Shown here: piece by piece, positions 8,863 to 16,618 of the stretch | Position numbering within the stretch: the first letter of the stretch is position 1 | How the letters are laid out: every line of letters begins with the position of its first letter | Notes under the pieces: model-generated | What the model was told of the DNA's origin: nothing | Database searches by the model: none | Seen by the model: the letters and a program-made list of their open reading frames with translations, nothing else | Source of the DNA: JADCRZ01 sp031399065 | GTDB taxonomy: Bacteria; Bacteroidota; Bacteroidia; Chitinophagales; Chitinophagaceae | Assembly: GCA_031399065.1 (NCBI GenBank) | Contig: JANNOM010000027.1 | Location: 9,056-73,055 of the forward strand | DNA length: 64,000 bases | Direction of reading: 5' to 3' | Made by a program: the position numbers and the translations under genes

Positions 8863-9309
8863 ATGGATAACTTTAAAAAAACAATTACTATTCAAGCCTC
8901 AGACAATATAGTTTATGAAGCTTTGACCAACTGCATTAAAAAATGGTGGACAGAACTGTTTGAAGGCACATCAAACGAACAGGGCAAAAATTTTACAATT
9001 CGTTTTGGGGCAAATGTTTTTAAAACAATGCGAGTTGAAGAACTAATTCCAAATAAAAAAATTGTTTGGCTCGTAACAGACTCTTTAATTGATATTCCTG
9101 AGTTGAAAAACAAACGTGAATGGATAGACACAAAAATTATTTGGGAAATTTCTTCAAAAGACAACCAAATTATATTACAACTAACACATCATGGCTTGAC
9201 ACCACAAATTGAATGCTTTAACATTTGTGAGAACGGTTGGCACAATTTTACCGACAGTTTAACCGAATTTGTTAACACAGGAATTGGTAAGCCATTTAAA
9301 CGTCAATAA
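8863..9309 (+). CDS. SRPBCC / AHSA1-like domain protein
   Basis: 148 residues with the START/Bet v1-like helix-grip pattern: an N-terminal strand KKTITIQASDNIVYEAL (about 4-20, where family members read xxIxAPxexVwxAL), then WWTELFEG, the strand KTMRVEELIPNKKIVWLV (about 48-66), and the C-terminal helix CFNICENGWHNFTDSLTEFV. Family members bind small hydrophobic ligands or act as Hsp90 co-chaperone-like (AHSA1) proteins; many sit in accessory islands with no assigned role. No signal peptide. It is separated from the DHFR-like gene by the GCTAAC repeat, consistent with a separate single-gene unit. The ATG is preceded by a purine-rich stretch. Confidence 0.8.
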   Translation: MDNFKKTITIQASDNIVYEALTNCIKKWWTELFEGTSNEQGKNFTIRFGANVFKTMRVEELIPNKKIVWLVTDSLIDIPELKNKREWIDTKIIWEISSKDNQIILQLTHHGLTPQIECFNICENGWHNFTDSLTEFVNTGIGKPFKRQ

Positions 9310-9416
9310 AATACAAGACCCGACCATATCAAACAATTGAAGGCTCCCCTTCTTGAGTACGCTTTAAAAGTAGACATTTTTTCATACCAAATGGGTTTCC
9401 TGATGGTTTAGTTCTT

Positions 9417-9872
9417 TCACCATTTTTTTATTGAACTTAAATATGTCCAGAAAATAAATAGTATTTGTAAAGGAACTCTGAACCACAGATAGGTCACTCC
9501 ATTTCCGTCAAATGTTCCTCTCTGATAGTCAATATGTTTTACGGCAGCGTTAATGTTTGCCGGAAGTAGCAGTATAAAGAAGATAATCAAAACCCAAGCC
9601 GAATAAGCTCTAAAACTCGGAATTATCAATCCAATTCCTAATAGAATTTCTAATACACCTGTTAGATATACTATTTCAGTTTTTAGTGGTATTACGGATG
9701 GTATCATCATCGTCATACCTTTTGTAAAAGCAAAATGTCCTATCGCTGTAAAGAAAAGCATAGCACACAATCCAATTCTTGCGGATAATAACAAGTCGTA
9801 TTTTTGAGTTAGCAACTTAATGGCAAGGATTAATATTAAGAAAACGGCAATTAATACTATTAATGGTTTCAT
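9417..9872 (-). CDS. DoxX-like integral membrane protein
   Basis: 151 residues with four hydrophobic segments: about 4-22, 31-50, 65-85 (VYLTGVLEILLGIGLIIPS) and 92-110, with a weaker one at 128-146. The Gly-rich second half of TM3 and the order ARIGLCAMLFFTAIGHF then MIPSVIPLKTEIVYLTGV fit the DoxX/DoxD-like family, whose members sit in the inner membrane and are linked to thiol oxidation or stress in a few cases. Function here is unknown. A Crp/Fnr regulator is divergent in function but encoded 61 bp upstream on the same strand and may control it. Just upstream of the ATG the minus strand contains GACCTTTG, close to the TAnnTTTG promoter element. Confidence 0.82.
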   Translation of the reverse strand: MKPLIVLIAVFLILILAIKLLTQKYDLLLSARIGLCAMLFFTAIGHFAFTKGMTMMIPSVIPLKTEIVYLTGVLEILLGIGLIIPSFRAYSAWVLIIFFILLLPANINAAVKHIDYQRGTFDGNGVTYLWFRVPLQILFIFWTYLSSIKKW

Positions 9873-9933
9873 TTTTTATGATTTTGTTTTTACAAAGGTC
9901 GCTATAGTTAGAGCCTTATGCAATGAACCCAAG

Positions 9934-10500
9934 TTAAGAAATTCGTTTTCGTATTCTGCTTAATGCCTGCGGTGTAATTCCAATATAGGATGCAATATAT
10001 TTTAGTGGTATCAGCTGTAATAGATGCGGTTGTTCTATGAATAAATTCAAATATCGCTGTTCTGCCGAGTCAGTTAATAATGTTAATTCTCGTTTGGATT
10101 TTTTCAAAAAAAGGTCTTCGCCTGCAAGTCGTCCAATTTTATTACCTATTTCTGTTTCGGAATATATTTGTTGTAAGTCATCATAGGTCAAACTCCAAAG
10201 AATTGTTTCCGTTATTGATTCTAATTGGTAAGTTGAAGGTTTTTGCGTTAAAAAAAAGTCGTAGGCACTTACAAAATTGTCCGCAAACGCAAAACTGAAA
10301 GTAAAGTCTTCAAATTCTGTTGGAATACAGAAACGAATAATTCCTTTTTCTATAAATGACAGGTAATTTTCCTTTTGACCTACTTTTAATACAAGTGATT
10401 TTTTGGAAAATTCTCTTCTTACCATTTTGGATGAAAATACATCCCAATCACTATCTGAAATGGTTACGAATTTCTCAAAGTATCTTCTTATTTCATTCAT
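9934..10500 (-). CDS. Crp/Fnr family transcriptional regulator
   Basis: 188 residues. An N-terminal cyclic-nucleotide-binding-like beta roll (about 20-110, including KSLVLKVGQKENYLSFIEKG) is followed by a long dimerisation helix and a short helix-turn-helix (IPLKYIASYIGITPQALSRI at about 162-181) that ends within a few residues of the recognition helix. This compact form is typical of Bacteroidota single-domain Crp/Fnr proteins that control a neighbouring gene, often in stress response. The residues that hold cAMP in E. coli CRP are not evident, so the ligand is unknown. The likely partner is the DoxX-like gene downstream. Immediately upstream lies a palindromic element (10525-10610). Confidence 0.88.
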   Translation of the reverse strand: MNEIRRYFEKFVTISDSDWDVFSSKMVRREFSKKSLVLKVGQKENYLSFIEKGIIRFCIPTEFEDFTFSFAFADNFVSAYDFFLTQKPSTYQLESITETILWSLTYDDLQQIYSETEIGNKIGRLAGEDLFLKKSKRELTLLTDSAEQRYLNLFIEQPHLLQLIPLKYIASYIGITPQALSRIRKRIS

Positions 10501-10524
10501 TGATGAGGTCTGTTTTTAAAATAA

Positions 10525-10610
10525 CGCCTAACGTAAGTGCATGCGTCGTTAAAATTACCTTTAAAAAATATAATAACAATTTTAATTGCGCATACACAGT
10601 GTTGTAGGCA
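10525..10610. repeat. imperfect palindrome with GCCTAAC / GTTGTAGGC ends
   Basis: Left arm CGCCTAACGTAAGTGCATGCG (first 20 bases from 10525) pairs with the right arm CGCATACACAGTGTTGTAGG (from 10589) with a few mismatches, around a 43-bp AT-rich loop. The ends resemble the outer core sites of integron attC elements (GCCTAAC...GTTRGGC). It sits just upstream of the Crp/Fnr start, in the position a preceding cassette's recombination site would occupy. Confidence 0.5.
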
Positions 10611-11026
10611 GTTTGCTCCTTGAATCGCTTAGGCTTTTTCTGTTAATGGCTTTTTTCTCGCGCTTCAAATTAAATATAAAGCAAACGTAGTTGAACCCAT
10701 CTAACCTCTTTATTAAATGAAAGTTCAGGTTTTTAAAAATAGTTACGGCGTTTAGATCTGTCTGAAAGTATGGCATTATTTTAGCCCGGCAGTCATTATT
10801 TAACAATCGTTGCCCTTCACTTTCAATTAAAAATTCTCACCAACTACGTCTAAGTCAGCCGAATTAAGAGTTGACTATTGACTTTATAATTTTTTCGGCT
10901 AACTTAGACATAAGTCTTTTAAAACGGCTCACGTTTTTGAAAGTGCGAACTTTCACACGGTATCACCGAAAAAACTCAATGTCAAAATCCTTCTGATTTT
11001 TTCATAGCTCCTGCGCACCTGGGGAA
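10611..11026. other. non-coding region with a nested inverted repeat
   Basis: 416 bp with no convincing gene; a 74-codon minus-strand ORF here (10582-10806) has no family features. The region holds two nested pairs of inverted arms between 10818 and 10945, listed separately, and then poorly conserved DNA leading into a VOC fragment. Confidence 0.4.
10818..10945. repeat. nested (two-arm) inverted repeat
   Basis: Inner arms GTCTAAGTCAGCCGAA (10848-10863) and TTCGGCTAACTTAGAC (10894-10909) are complementary at 15 of 16 positions around a 30-bp loop. Outer arms CACTTTCAA (10818-10826) and TTGAAAGTG (10937-10945) are perfectly complementary. Outer and inner arms separated by spacers recall the R/L double-arm folding of recombination sites or the ends of a small non-autonomous element. 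There is no T-run directly after the inner stem, so a simple terminator is less likely. Confidence 0.5.
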
Positions 11027-11140
11027 TTATGGGCCCACCCGGAGGACCTTTGAATCCTTGAAAACAGAGAAATAGAAGTTCATTGCTTCTTCATCATTTT
11101 TGTCAAACCAAATGAAAGGACTAATCTTTGCATGTAATGA
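11027..11140 (-). pseudogene. N-terminal fragment of a PhnB-like VOC protein
   Basis: The minus strand reads KISPFIWFDKNDEEAMNFY, then FSVFKDSKVLRVGP and a stop at 11027-11029. This is the beginning of the PhnB / 3-demethylubiquinone-methyltransferase-like VOC family (xKITPFLWFDxxAEEAxxFYxSxFxxSKVL). No start codon precedes it in frame and the rest of the gene is missing. It encodes the part absent from the C-terminal VOC fragment at 7347-7525 on the same strand, 3.5 kb away. Confidence 0.7.
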
Positions 11141-11175
11141 TTTTTATGGTTGGTTCATTTGTATTTTATTATTAC

Positions 11176-11613
11176 TTATTGTTGCCCATTATAGCTTGGT
11201 TCAAAATCCACCATCCATTCAATACCGAATTTGTCCCGAAACATACCAAAATAGGAGCCCCAGGGACTATCGCCAATAGGAAATTCAATCGTTCCGCCCG
11301 CTGAAAGTCCGCTGAATAAGTGGTCGGCTTCTTCCCGGCTTGCTGCACTGATAGATATCTTAGACCTGTTTTCCAGTTCATTTACCGGCCCCGAACTTTC
11401 CGGAACGTCATTACCCATTAAAACATTTTTACCAATAGGCAAATCAATGTGCATAATCTTATTTGCGTCTTTTTCTTCTACCGGATAGTCAGGGCTTGAC
11501 ATATCTTTCAAGCGTACAATCCTTGCGAATTCCCCGCCAAATACGGATTGGTAAAAGTTAAATGCTTCTTCGGCATTCCCGTTGAAGTTGATGTGTGGAT
11601 TGATCTGTGCCAT
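11176..11613 (-). CDS. VOC family protein (PhnB / glyoxalase-like)
   Basis: 145 residues covering the whole PhnB-type VOC fold: NPHINFNGNAEEAFNFYQSV (5-24), the beta-alpha-beta repeat with KIMHIDLPIGKNVLMGND (52-69), and the second half ending in GSYFGMFRDKFGIEWMVDFE. The family includes glyoxalase, fosfomycin-resistance and bleomycin-binding proteins, but the PhnB subgroup usually has no proven reaction. Metal-ligand positions are partly visible (His8, Glu near the end of the second module). The gene is intact, unlike the VOC remnants on each side. It precedes the decayed VOC N-terminus on the same strand. Confidence 0.88.
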   Translation of the reverse strand: MAQINPHINFNGNAEEAFNFYQSVFGGEFARIVRLKDMSSPDYPVEEKDANKIMHIDLPIGKNVLMGNDVPESSGPVNELENRSKISISAASREEADHLFSGLSAGGTIEFPIGDSPWGSYFGMFRDKFGIEWMVDFEPSYNGQQ

Positions 11614-11865
11614 AATTTTTGTTTTTACATGTTGTCTCGCTAATGTACCTTACGTTTTCCGAACTCACGGGGTGTTAGATCGACAATTCAAGGGGCGATT
11701 GCGGCTTTAGCTGATTTGCCAGGGCTTTTCGATGGAGATGATACTGATCACGTGGACGAATGTCATACTATAACCAGAAGTTTGTTATCTAAAAAAAATT
11801 CCTCCCAGGGTTCAAAATCTTTATCCCGATTGTCTTTATATTTATACGAGAACAAAACACCGAGT

Positions 11866-12051
11866 ATGCCTTATTTTGAACTCACACCCGAACATGAATT
11901 GCTGGCGCAGGCGGCGGCCGGCAATGAAGGCATCTTCTCCACTCTGTTTATGCGTTACAGTCCGAAAGTAAAACAGTACACTGCGGTGGTAACTCACGGG
12001 TATCATTATGATACCAACGATATTACGCAGGAGGTATTTGCGATGTTATGA
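11866..12051 (+). pseudogene. truncated ECF-type sigma factor (region 2 only)
   Basis: From the ATG at 11866 the frame gives MPYFELTPEHELLAQAAAGN, then EGIFSTLFMRYSPKVKQY and DTNDITQEVF, the opening of an ECF sigma factor up to the -10-recognition helix of region 2 (DITQEVF corresponds to the common DxxQevF). The frame ends at 12049-12051 two codons later; region 4 is missing. The frame is open upstream to 11716 without sigma features. In Chitinophagaceae such sigma factors usually pair with a FecR anti-sigma factor and a SusC/D locus; none is present here. Confidence 0.65.
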
Positions 12052-12337
12052 GAAAAGCTGGACCTTTGAGCATATCGATGTTTCGGGTCATACCGGTAAA
12101 ACAAATGGCTTGATCTGGATAGGGGCAAAAGATGATTTTAAGGTAGACCGGGTGATTATTACCATTCATAATTCAAAAGGTAAACTGATTGAAAAAGGCA
12201 ATGCCGTGATGGAAGAGAATTGGTCTCAATGGAAATATACGGTCACCATTAACGTGAAAAACGTCAAGGGATGTAAAATATGTGCTACGGCTGTTGATAT
12301 TCCCGGGAACAAAGGGTTTGTGAAAATGGTGGTTTAA
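12050..12337 (+). pseudogene. C-terminal fragment of an unidentified protein joined to the sigma remnant
   Basis: In a different frame, directly at the end of the sigma fragment, coding-like sequence begins: FEHIDVSGHTGKTNGLIWIG, AKDDFKVDRVIITIHNSKGK, then an ILxGNAVM-like segment, VKNVKGCKICATAVDIPGNK and a stop at 12335-12337. It looks like a beta-sandwich tail (SGHTGKTxGLxWxxAKDD...ATAxDxPGNxG), of the kind found at the end of larger Bacteroidota proteins of unknown function. The beginning is missing, so it is another fragment. The family was not recognised with certainty. Confidence 0.5.
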
Positions 12338-12530
12338 TAGGGCAGGTTAAATTATCTATGTATTCGTTACAGCAAAAAAAGTAAGCGTTTCTGGCGATCT
12401 CATGCTAAATTTCAAGGAAAATATTTTTTTGAGGTCATTATAAATTAAGTAGCTTCATATTAGTACAATTTACTATGAAAATTCTGCACACTAATTTATT
12501 CAGTAAACCTTCATTTTAGATAATCAGATT

Positions 12531-13460
12531 ATGAAACGCAATCTATTGAAATTGATAGCTATTGTTCAGCTGTTTTCAATTTTCAGTTTTAAAGCAACAT
12601 CACAAGATTTCAAAATATTCCACCATGATGCAAACGACAGTTCTAAAAATTATTGGGTAGTCTATGAAAAGCCAAAGACGATCAAAGGTGTTTTGGTTCT
12701 GCTTCCTTCCTTTGGTGAACCGGCATTTACAATACAAAACGAAACAGATATAATTAAAAAGGCCATTAATAATGGTCTATTTACGGTCTCAATATCACTT
12801 CAGGATGGCCCATTTTCATTTTGTGTCGATAGTATTTCCCAACAGTCCATTAGTAAGGCAATTTCTGATATATATAAGTATTATCACTTGGAGAATGTAA
12901 AACTTTACCTTGGCGGGTTTTCAATCGGTGGCAGCGGAGCTATTAGATACTATGAAAACTGTTTTGAGAATCCAAAACTGATTAAGCCATCAGCGGTTTT
13001 TGCTATTGATCCGCCGTTAGATTTCGTAAGGTTTTATTCTACTTTAAGCAAGAGATTGGCCGATAGCATTAAATCAGAGGAAGCAGAATACCTTGTTAAA
13101 AGAATAATTTACCATTTTAACGGATCCCCTAGTGATAATTATTCCTCTTATATAAACAACTCTCCCTATATTTTTAAAAATAAAAGTTCTAAGATTAAGC
13201 TGCTTAAAACCGCCCCAGTCTTACTCATAACCGAGCCAGATATAGAGTGGCAACTCACCAATAGAAATAGAGATTTTTACGATATAAATGCATTAGACTG
13301 TGTCAGCTTTATCAAGGAATTACGTCTTTTGAATAACCAAAATGCGACACTCTTTATAACTAGCAATAAAGGCTATAGAAGAATTTCTAACACTCGTAAT
13401 CCGCACTCATGGTCAATTGCGGATAGCGATAAAACTATCGCATGGCTACAGCAATACTAA
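12531..13460 (+). CDS. secreted alpha/beta-hydrolase
   Basis: 309 residues with a signal peptide (MKRNLLKLIAIVQLFSIFSF, cleavage near ATSQ). The alpha/beta-hydrolase core is visible: the first strand IKGVLVLLPSFGEP (about 44-57), the nucleophile elbow GGFSIGG with Ser at about residue 130 preceded by VKLYLGG, the acid region PVLLITEPDIEWQ (about 225-237), and a late His in NPHSWS (about 292). Such proteins are esterases, peptidases or acyl hydrolases; the substrate is unknown. It acts outside the cytoplasm. It stands alone, with about 190 bp of AT-rich DNA upstream and the hicAB pair convergent downstream. Confidence 0.78.
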   Translation: MKRNLLKLIAIVQLFSIFSFKATSQDFKIFHHDANDSSKNYWVVYEKPKTIKGVLVLLPSFGEPAFTIQNETDIIKKAINNGLFTVSISLQDGPFSFCVDSISQQSISKAISDIYKYYHLENVKLYLGGFSIGGSGAIRYYENCFENPKLIKPSAVFAIDPPLDFVRFYSTLSKRLADSIKSEEAEYLVKRIIYHFNGSPSDNYSSYINNSPYIFKNKSSKIKLLKTAPVLLITEPDIEWQLTNRNRDFYDINALDCVSFIKELRLLNNQNATLFITSNKGYRRISNTRNPHSWSIADSDKTIAWLQQY

Positions 13461-13514
13461 TTTTTTGGGCTTTTGGCAAGGTGTGGACTTGCACAGATAT
13501 AATTCTATTAAAGC

Positions 13515-13880
13515 TTAAGGTCGTATCATTTTACTGATATCCTGCTTGCGCATCAAGGTATAATCGATCGCTGTTTTAACAAAATCATTCAGAGAGATGT
13601 TGTTAAGTGCCGCAAATGCAGCCGCTTCTTTGTGGAGTTGGTTCGGAATGCGGACATTAAAGGTGCCCTTATAGGTTTTGTTGGGTTCTTTTCCCAGCGT
13701 TTCGCAGGTTTCCAAATAGTCTTCCACAGCTTCCTGGAATGCTTTTTTAAGTTCCTTGACGGAAGTGCCTTCAAAGCTTACCAGGTCGTTGATACCTATT
13801 ATTTTCCCATAAAACAGTTCATCCGTGGCACTAAAGTGAACGGAGGCGTAATATTCTTTGTATTGTAAGATGTCATTCAT
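13515..13880 (-). CDS. hicB: HicB-family antitoxin
   Basis: 121 residues. The N-terminal part has the HicB partial RNase-H-like fold (YYASVHFSATDELFYGKIIG, about 10-29, and the helix SVKELKKAFQEAVEDYLETC, about 40-59). The C-terminal part is a ribbon-helix-helix DNA-binding segment (GTFNVRIPNQLHKEAAAFAA, about 72-91, then ISLNDFVKTAIDYTL). HicB neutralises HicA and represses the operon. The gene overlaps the upstream toxin gene by 8 bp, so the two are translationally coupled in the usual hicA-hicB order. The pair is probably autoregulated from the region upstream of 14136. Confidence 0.88.
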   Translation of the reverse strand: MNDILQYKEYYASVHFSATDELFYGKIIGINDLVSFEGTSVKELKKAFQEAVEDYLETCETLGKEPNKTYKGTFNVRIPNQLHKEAAAFAALNNISLNDFVKTAIDYTLMRKQDISKMIRP

Positions 13881-14136
13881 CTTGTAGGTATCCTTTTTCT
13901 TTTAAATGCGCAATCACTTCTTTGAGCGCATATTCTTTTATGATATTTCCGGGATGGGGCTTGTGAAGGCTGATAATATTTTTTGTATTGTCCGCAAACT
14001 TCCTGCGTGATCCTCCCGTTTTGCCTTTCTTGATCTCTGCATACCCATAAAAAGCCAATAACTTAACTAATTCATCCCATGTAAAATCTTTGGGGATAGC
14101 GAGCAATCGCAGTATTAATTTTTCTAACTTCGACAT
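13873..14136 (-). CDS. hicA: HicA-family mRNA interferase toxin
   Basis: 87 residues, the usual HicA length. It contains the dsRBD-like fold with FTWDELVKLLAFYGY (about 18-32), a basic GKTGGSRRKF segment, and the catalytic-His region ISLHKPHPGNIIKEYALKEV (about 54-73). HicA cleaves mRNA independently of the ribosome and is blocked by HicB, encoded in the 8-bp-overlapping downstream gene. Family members from Bacteroidota carry the same LHKPHP motif. The start is chosen for the SKLEKLILRLL opening that precedes the first helix. Confidence 0.87.
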   Translation of the reverse strand: MSKLEKLILRLLAIPKDFTWDELVKLLAFYGYAEIKKGKTGGSRRKFADNTKNIISLHKPHPGNIIKEYALKEVIAHLKEKGYLQDE

Positions 14137-14473
14137 TATGTAAAATGTTGTAATTGTTTTTTGTTACCATCGGAACTTTTTTGAATAAGTGAAGAATATA
14201 CTTTTGATGAAATACAAACGAAGTCCAGTACTCATGCGACTGCCTTGCAACTATATTTCAGTTGCAAAGATACTGAAAATGTTTGAATATTCCATCTTCT
14301 CTTGTTGTATTTTATAAGCCGTAGATTTATAATGTGAAATTACTCTTTGCGACGAACTATAGACTTACCTTAAAAGCTGTAACGCCTTTATAGATGATGT
14401 CGCGCTTGGCAAAAAACACTGTCTATCACCGGAAGGTCTCCAAGCACCATATTATGCCAAACCCGATACCCTG
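14137..14473. other. intergenic region, 337 bp, hicAB promoter side
   Basis: Lies upstream of hicA and downstream of the GH5-like gene, both on the minus strand. It contains weak inverted repeats near 14405-14460 (TTTGGCA/TGCCAAG) that could end the GH5 transcript, but no T-run makes this clear. No ORF with coding character was found. Confidence 0.4.
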
Positions 14474-16372
14474 TTACTTCAAACCCAGGTACCCTAAATG
14501 AACTCTGCCAATCCACGGATACGTATCGGCAGCACCCGCATTTCCGGCGAGTATCTTTACAAAGGAAGTGCCGGGTGGAAATGAACTGAATTCATACGTG
14601 TACTTGTTTATAGAATGATTCTCCTTTCCGGAAATCATGCTGGGGTAACCGGGGCGGACGGTTGTAACAAATGATGAAGGGGTAAGCCACACAGAACCAT
14701 CAGTGGAGTACTGAATCTTCAGCGTATCCGCCTTATCGCTGAATAAAAAAACGTTGACGGATTTTATATTATCTGCTTTATAAATAAGTTCACCCGCTGC
14801 GCTTCCGGCTGTTCTTACCGCCTGATAGCGATCTTCCTCGGTCTGCCTGAGCGTAGGCCATGTTTCTGAGTTGATACTAATATTTGGGCTATGGGCATAC
14901 GTTAACGAAAAGTCGAGGAGGTTATCCATCAGCATTTTTTTCCTGGCTACTATTGGCCCTATTACGTTGGAAGGCGCCGTTGTGCCGGATTCGTTTTTTC
15001 CTTTGATGCGGTAATAGTAAGTGTTACCGAGGGTAGCACCGGAGTCTGTAAAAAGGGGATAGAAATACAAACTAAAACTGATATCGAGATCACCGCTGAT
15101 ATTCGTCCACGGTCCTGACGCAGACCTGGCGCGTTCAACCTGGTAATAGCGGGCACCGGGTGATACCCTCCACTTTAAGGACGCTACCTCTTTTTCTAAA
15201 CTGGCAAACAAAAAAGGCGGGTCTGTCGGAGCGGGTATTTCCGGTACTTTCAATCCCCTTATTTTATAAGAGTATTTGCGGATCAGCAGGAGATTCTTCC
15301 GTTCATTAAAGTACTCGCCGCCATCAAAGCCGGGCCACCGGCTTCCGCCCCAGGAGTAGGAATGCAAAAGCGCATGCCCGCCGATGCCCCCTGTATACTG
15401 GTTCTTCATCAGGCTCCATAACAAGCCGCCTGTAGTGCCTGTATTGACTATTTGCTCCAGCGTGCTGTCGAAGCCGTCCATTTTTTGAAATTCATCGATG
15501 ATCATCGGTCTTTTGCCTTTGCATACATCCCATAGTTCCGCCACGGTACCACGGTAGTTGGGATACTGGCGGGTTTTTACGATATCGATGTTTTTACAAT
15601 TTTGCAGTACATCATCCACCAGTTTAGCCATTTGTTCTACTCCATTGGCGCGCCGGGGATCTGCTATAAGATGATGGGGAGCCACACGTTTTAAATGAGC
15701 AGCCATTTCCGCTATCCATTGCACTTTATCATTCGGTACTTCGTTTCCGAATTCCCATGCCAGTATAGCTTTATCATTTTTATATGCCACTCCGGTATAA
15801 TGATTTTTACGGTTAGCCATCGTATTGAGTAAATGCCTGAACCCGTTCTTTACCGTTGAATCGGTATAATAATCCCCACCTCCATACAATGCACTAAAAG
15901 CCGCCGTTCCGCCCCAGTAGGAGTTCTCCTTAACAAGGCAGAGGATCACCCGGATATTATAGCGGTTGCATAACTGGAGCATTTTATCGATCCTGCGCAG
16001 GGCAGTTTCATTATAGGTGTAAGCACCGGTCACCAGGGCTTCGTAATCACCCGATCCGTCGGTAACTGTAATTCCCCAGTTTCGGAATACGGTGACACCC
16101 ATCTGGTGCATATCCTTAAAATAGCTCTCCATTTCGTAGGTAAGCTCGATGGGATCGTAGACATATCCGCTGCCAGGATAGGTGTTTTTGTATCCGTCAT
16201 AATGCCCATTGATGTTCGGAGCATTTACCCCAATGAACCGGAATACTTTTTCTCCGTCTTTTAACAGGTCGCCGCTTCTTGTTATAAAACGAGGGAAAGG
16301 GTTCGCTTTGCAGATAGTAACAACCAGCAGTATCAGTATGGAAAATACGTATTTAATCTTTGAATCTTTCAT
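14474..16372 (-). CDS. GH5-like endo-beta-mannanase/cellulase with Fn3 domain
   Basis: 632 residues with a signal peptide (IKYVFSILILLVVTICKA). The catalytic TIM barrel spans about 25-365: FRFIGVNAPNINGHY near its start, VTVFRNWGITV, then AWEFGNEVP with acid/base Glu211 and RPMIIDEFQKMDG with nucleophile Glu294, the spacing expected for clan GH-A family 5. The barrel resembles mannan-active GH5 members (early GVNAP, long YWGG loop). An Fn3-like module follows at about 370-470 and a beta-sandwich C-terminal domain at about 480-632. The gene is divergent from the hybrid sensor regulator and belongs to the locus with SusCD and a GH27 alpha-galactosidase, which supports galactomannan degradation. 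Linkage specificity is inferred, not shown. Confidence 0.8.
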   Translation of the reverse strand: MKDSKIKYVFSILILLVVTICKANPFPRFITRSGDLLKDGEKVFRFIGVNAPNINGHYDGYKNTYPGSGYVYDPIELTYEMESYFKDMHQMGVTVFRNWGITVTDGSGDYEALVTGAYTYNETALRRIDKMLQLCNRYNIRVILCLVKENSYWGGTAAFSALYGGGDYYTDSTVKNGFRHLLNTMANRKNHYTGVAYKNDKAILAWEFGNEVPNDKVQWIAEMAAHLKRVAPHHLIADPRRANGVEQMAKLVDDVLQNCKNIDIVKTRQYPNYRGTVAELWDVCKGKRPMIIDEFQKMDGFDSTLEQIVNTGTTGGLLWSLMKNQYTGGIGGHALLHSYSWGGSRWPGFDGGEYFNERKNLLLIRKYSYKIRGLKVPEIPAPTDPPFLFASLEKEVASLKWRVSPGARYYQVERARSASGPWTNISGDLDISFSLYFYPLFTDSGATLGNTYYYRIKGKNESGTTAPSNVIGPIVARKKMLMDNLLDFSLTYAHSPNISINSETWPTLRQTEEDRYQAVRTAGSAAGELIYKADNIKSVNVFLFSDKADTLKIQYSTDGSVWLTPSSFVTTVRPGYPSMISGKENHSINKYTYEFSSFPPGTSFVKILAGNAGAADTYPWIGRVHLGYLGLK

Positions 16373-16618
16373 TGGCGAAACGTTTGCCGGAGTTTTATAG
16401 CTGATTAATATATTTTATATTGTAAAATATAATTCCTTATTATAAATAAATATAACACGATTTTTAATAGCGTTTAAATAATTTCAGGGGCAGTTATCAC
16501 CTGATCACTTTCCTGCGGTTAATCCGGCCTGAGCGCTAGGCGTTTTATCCCATTTATAAAAATTTTTGTATTACGTACTTTAGGTATACTTTGAGGTAAC
16601 TAATTGCCATATAAAAAG
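16373..16618. promoter_or_regulatory. divergent promoter region between GH5-like gene and hybrid regulator
   Basis: 246 AT-rich bases between divergent starts. They include the weak palindrome ATATTTTATATTGTAAAATA near 16411 and a GATCAC-containing segment near 16500. A Bacteroidota-like promoter (TTTTTG near 16562 and a weak TATACTTTG near 16585) precedes the regulator. No gene fits here. Confidence 0.4.

Noticed and set aside
10582..10806. 74-codon minus-strand ORF
   Set aside because: Low-complexity, no homologous pattern, and it overlaps the palindromic region; taken as chance.
16604..16618. TTG start for the hybrid regulator
   Set aside because: The ATG at 16619 directly precedes the signal peptide and is the usual start.
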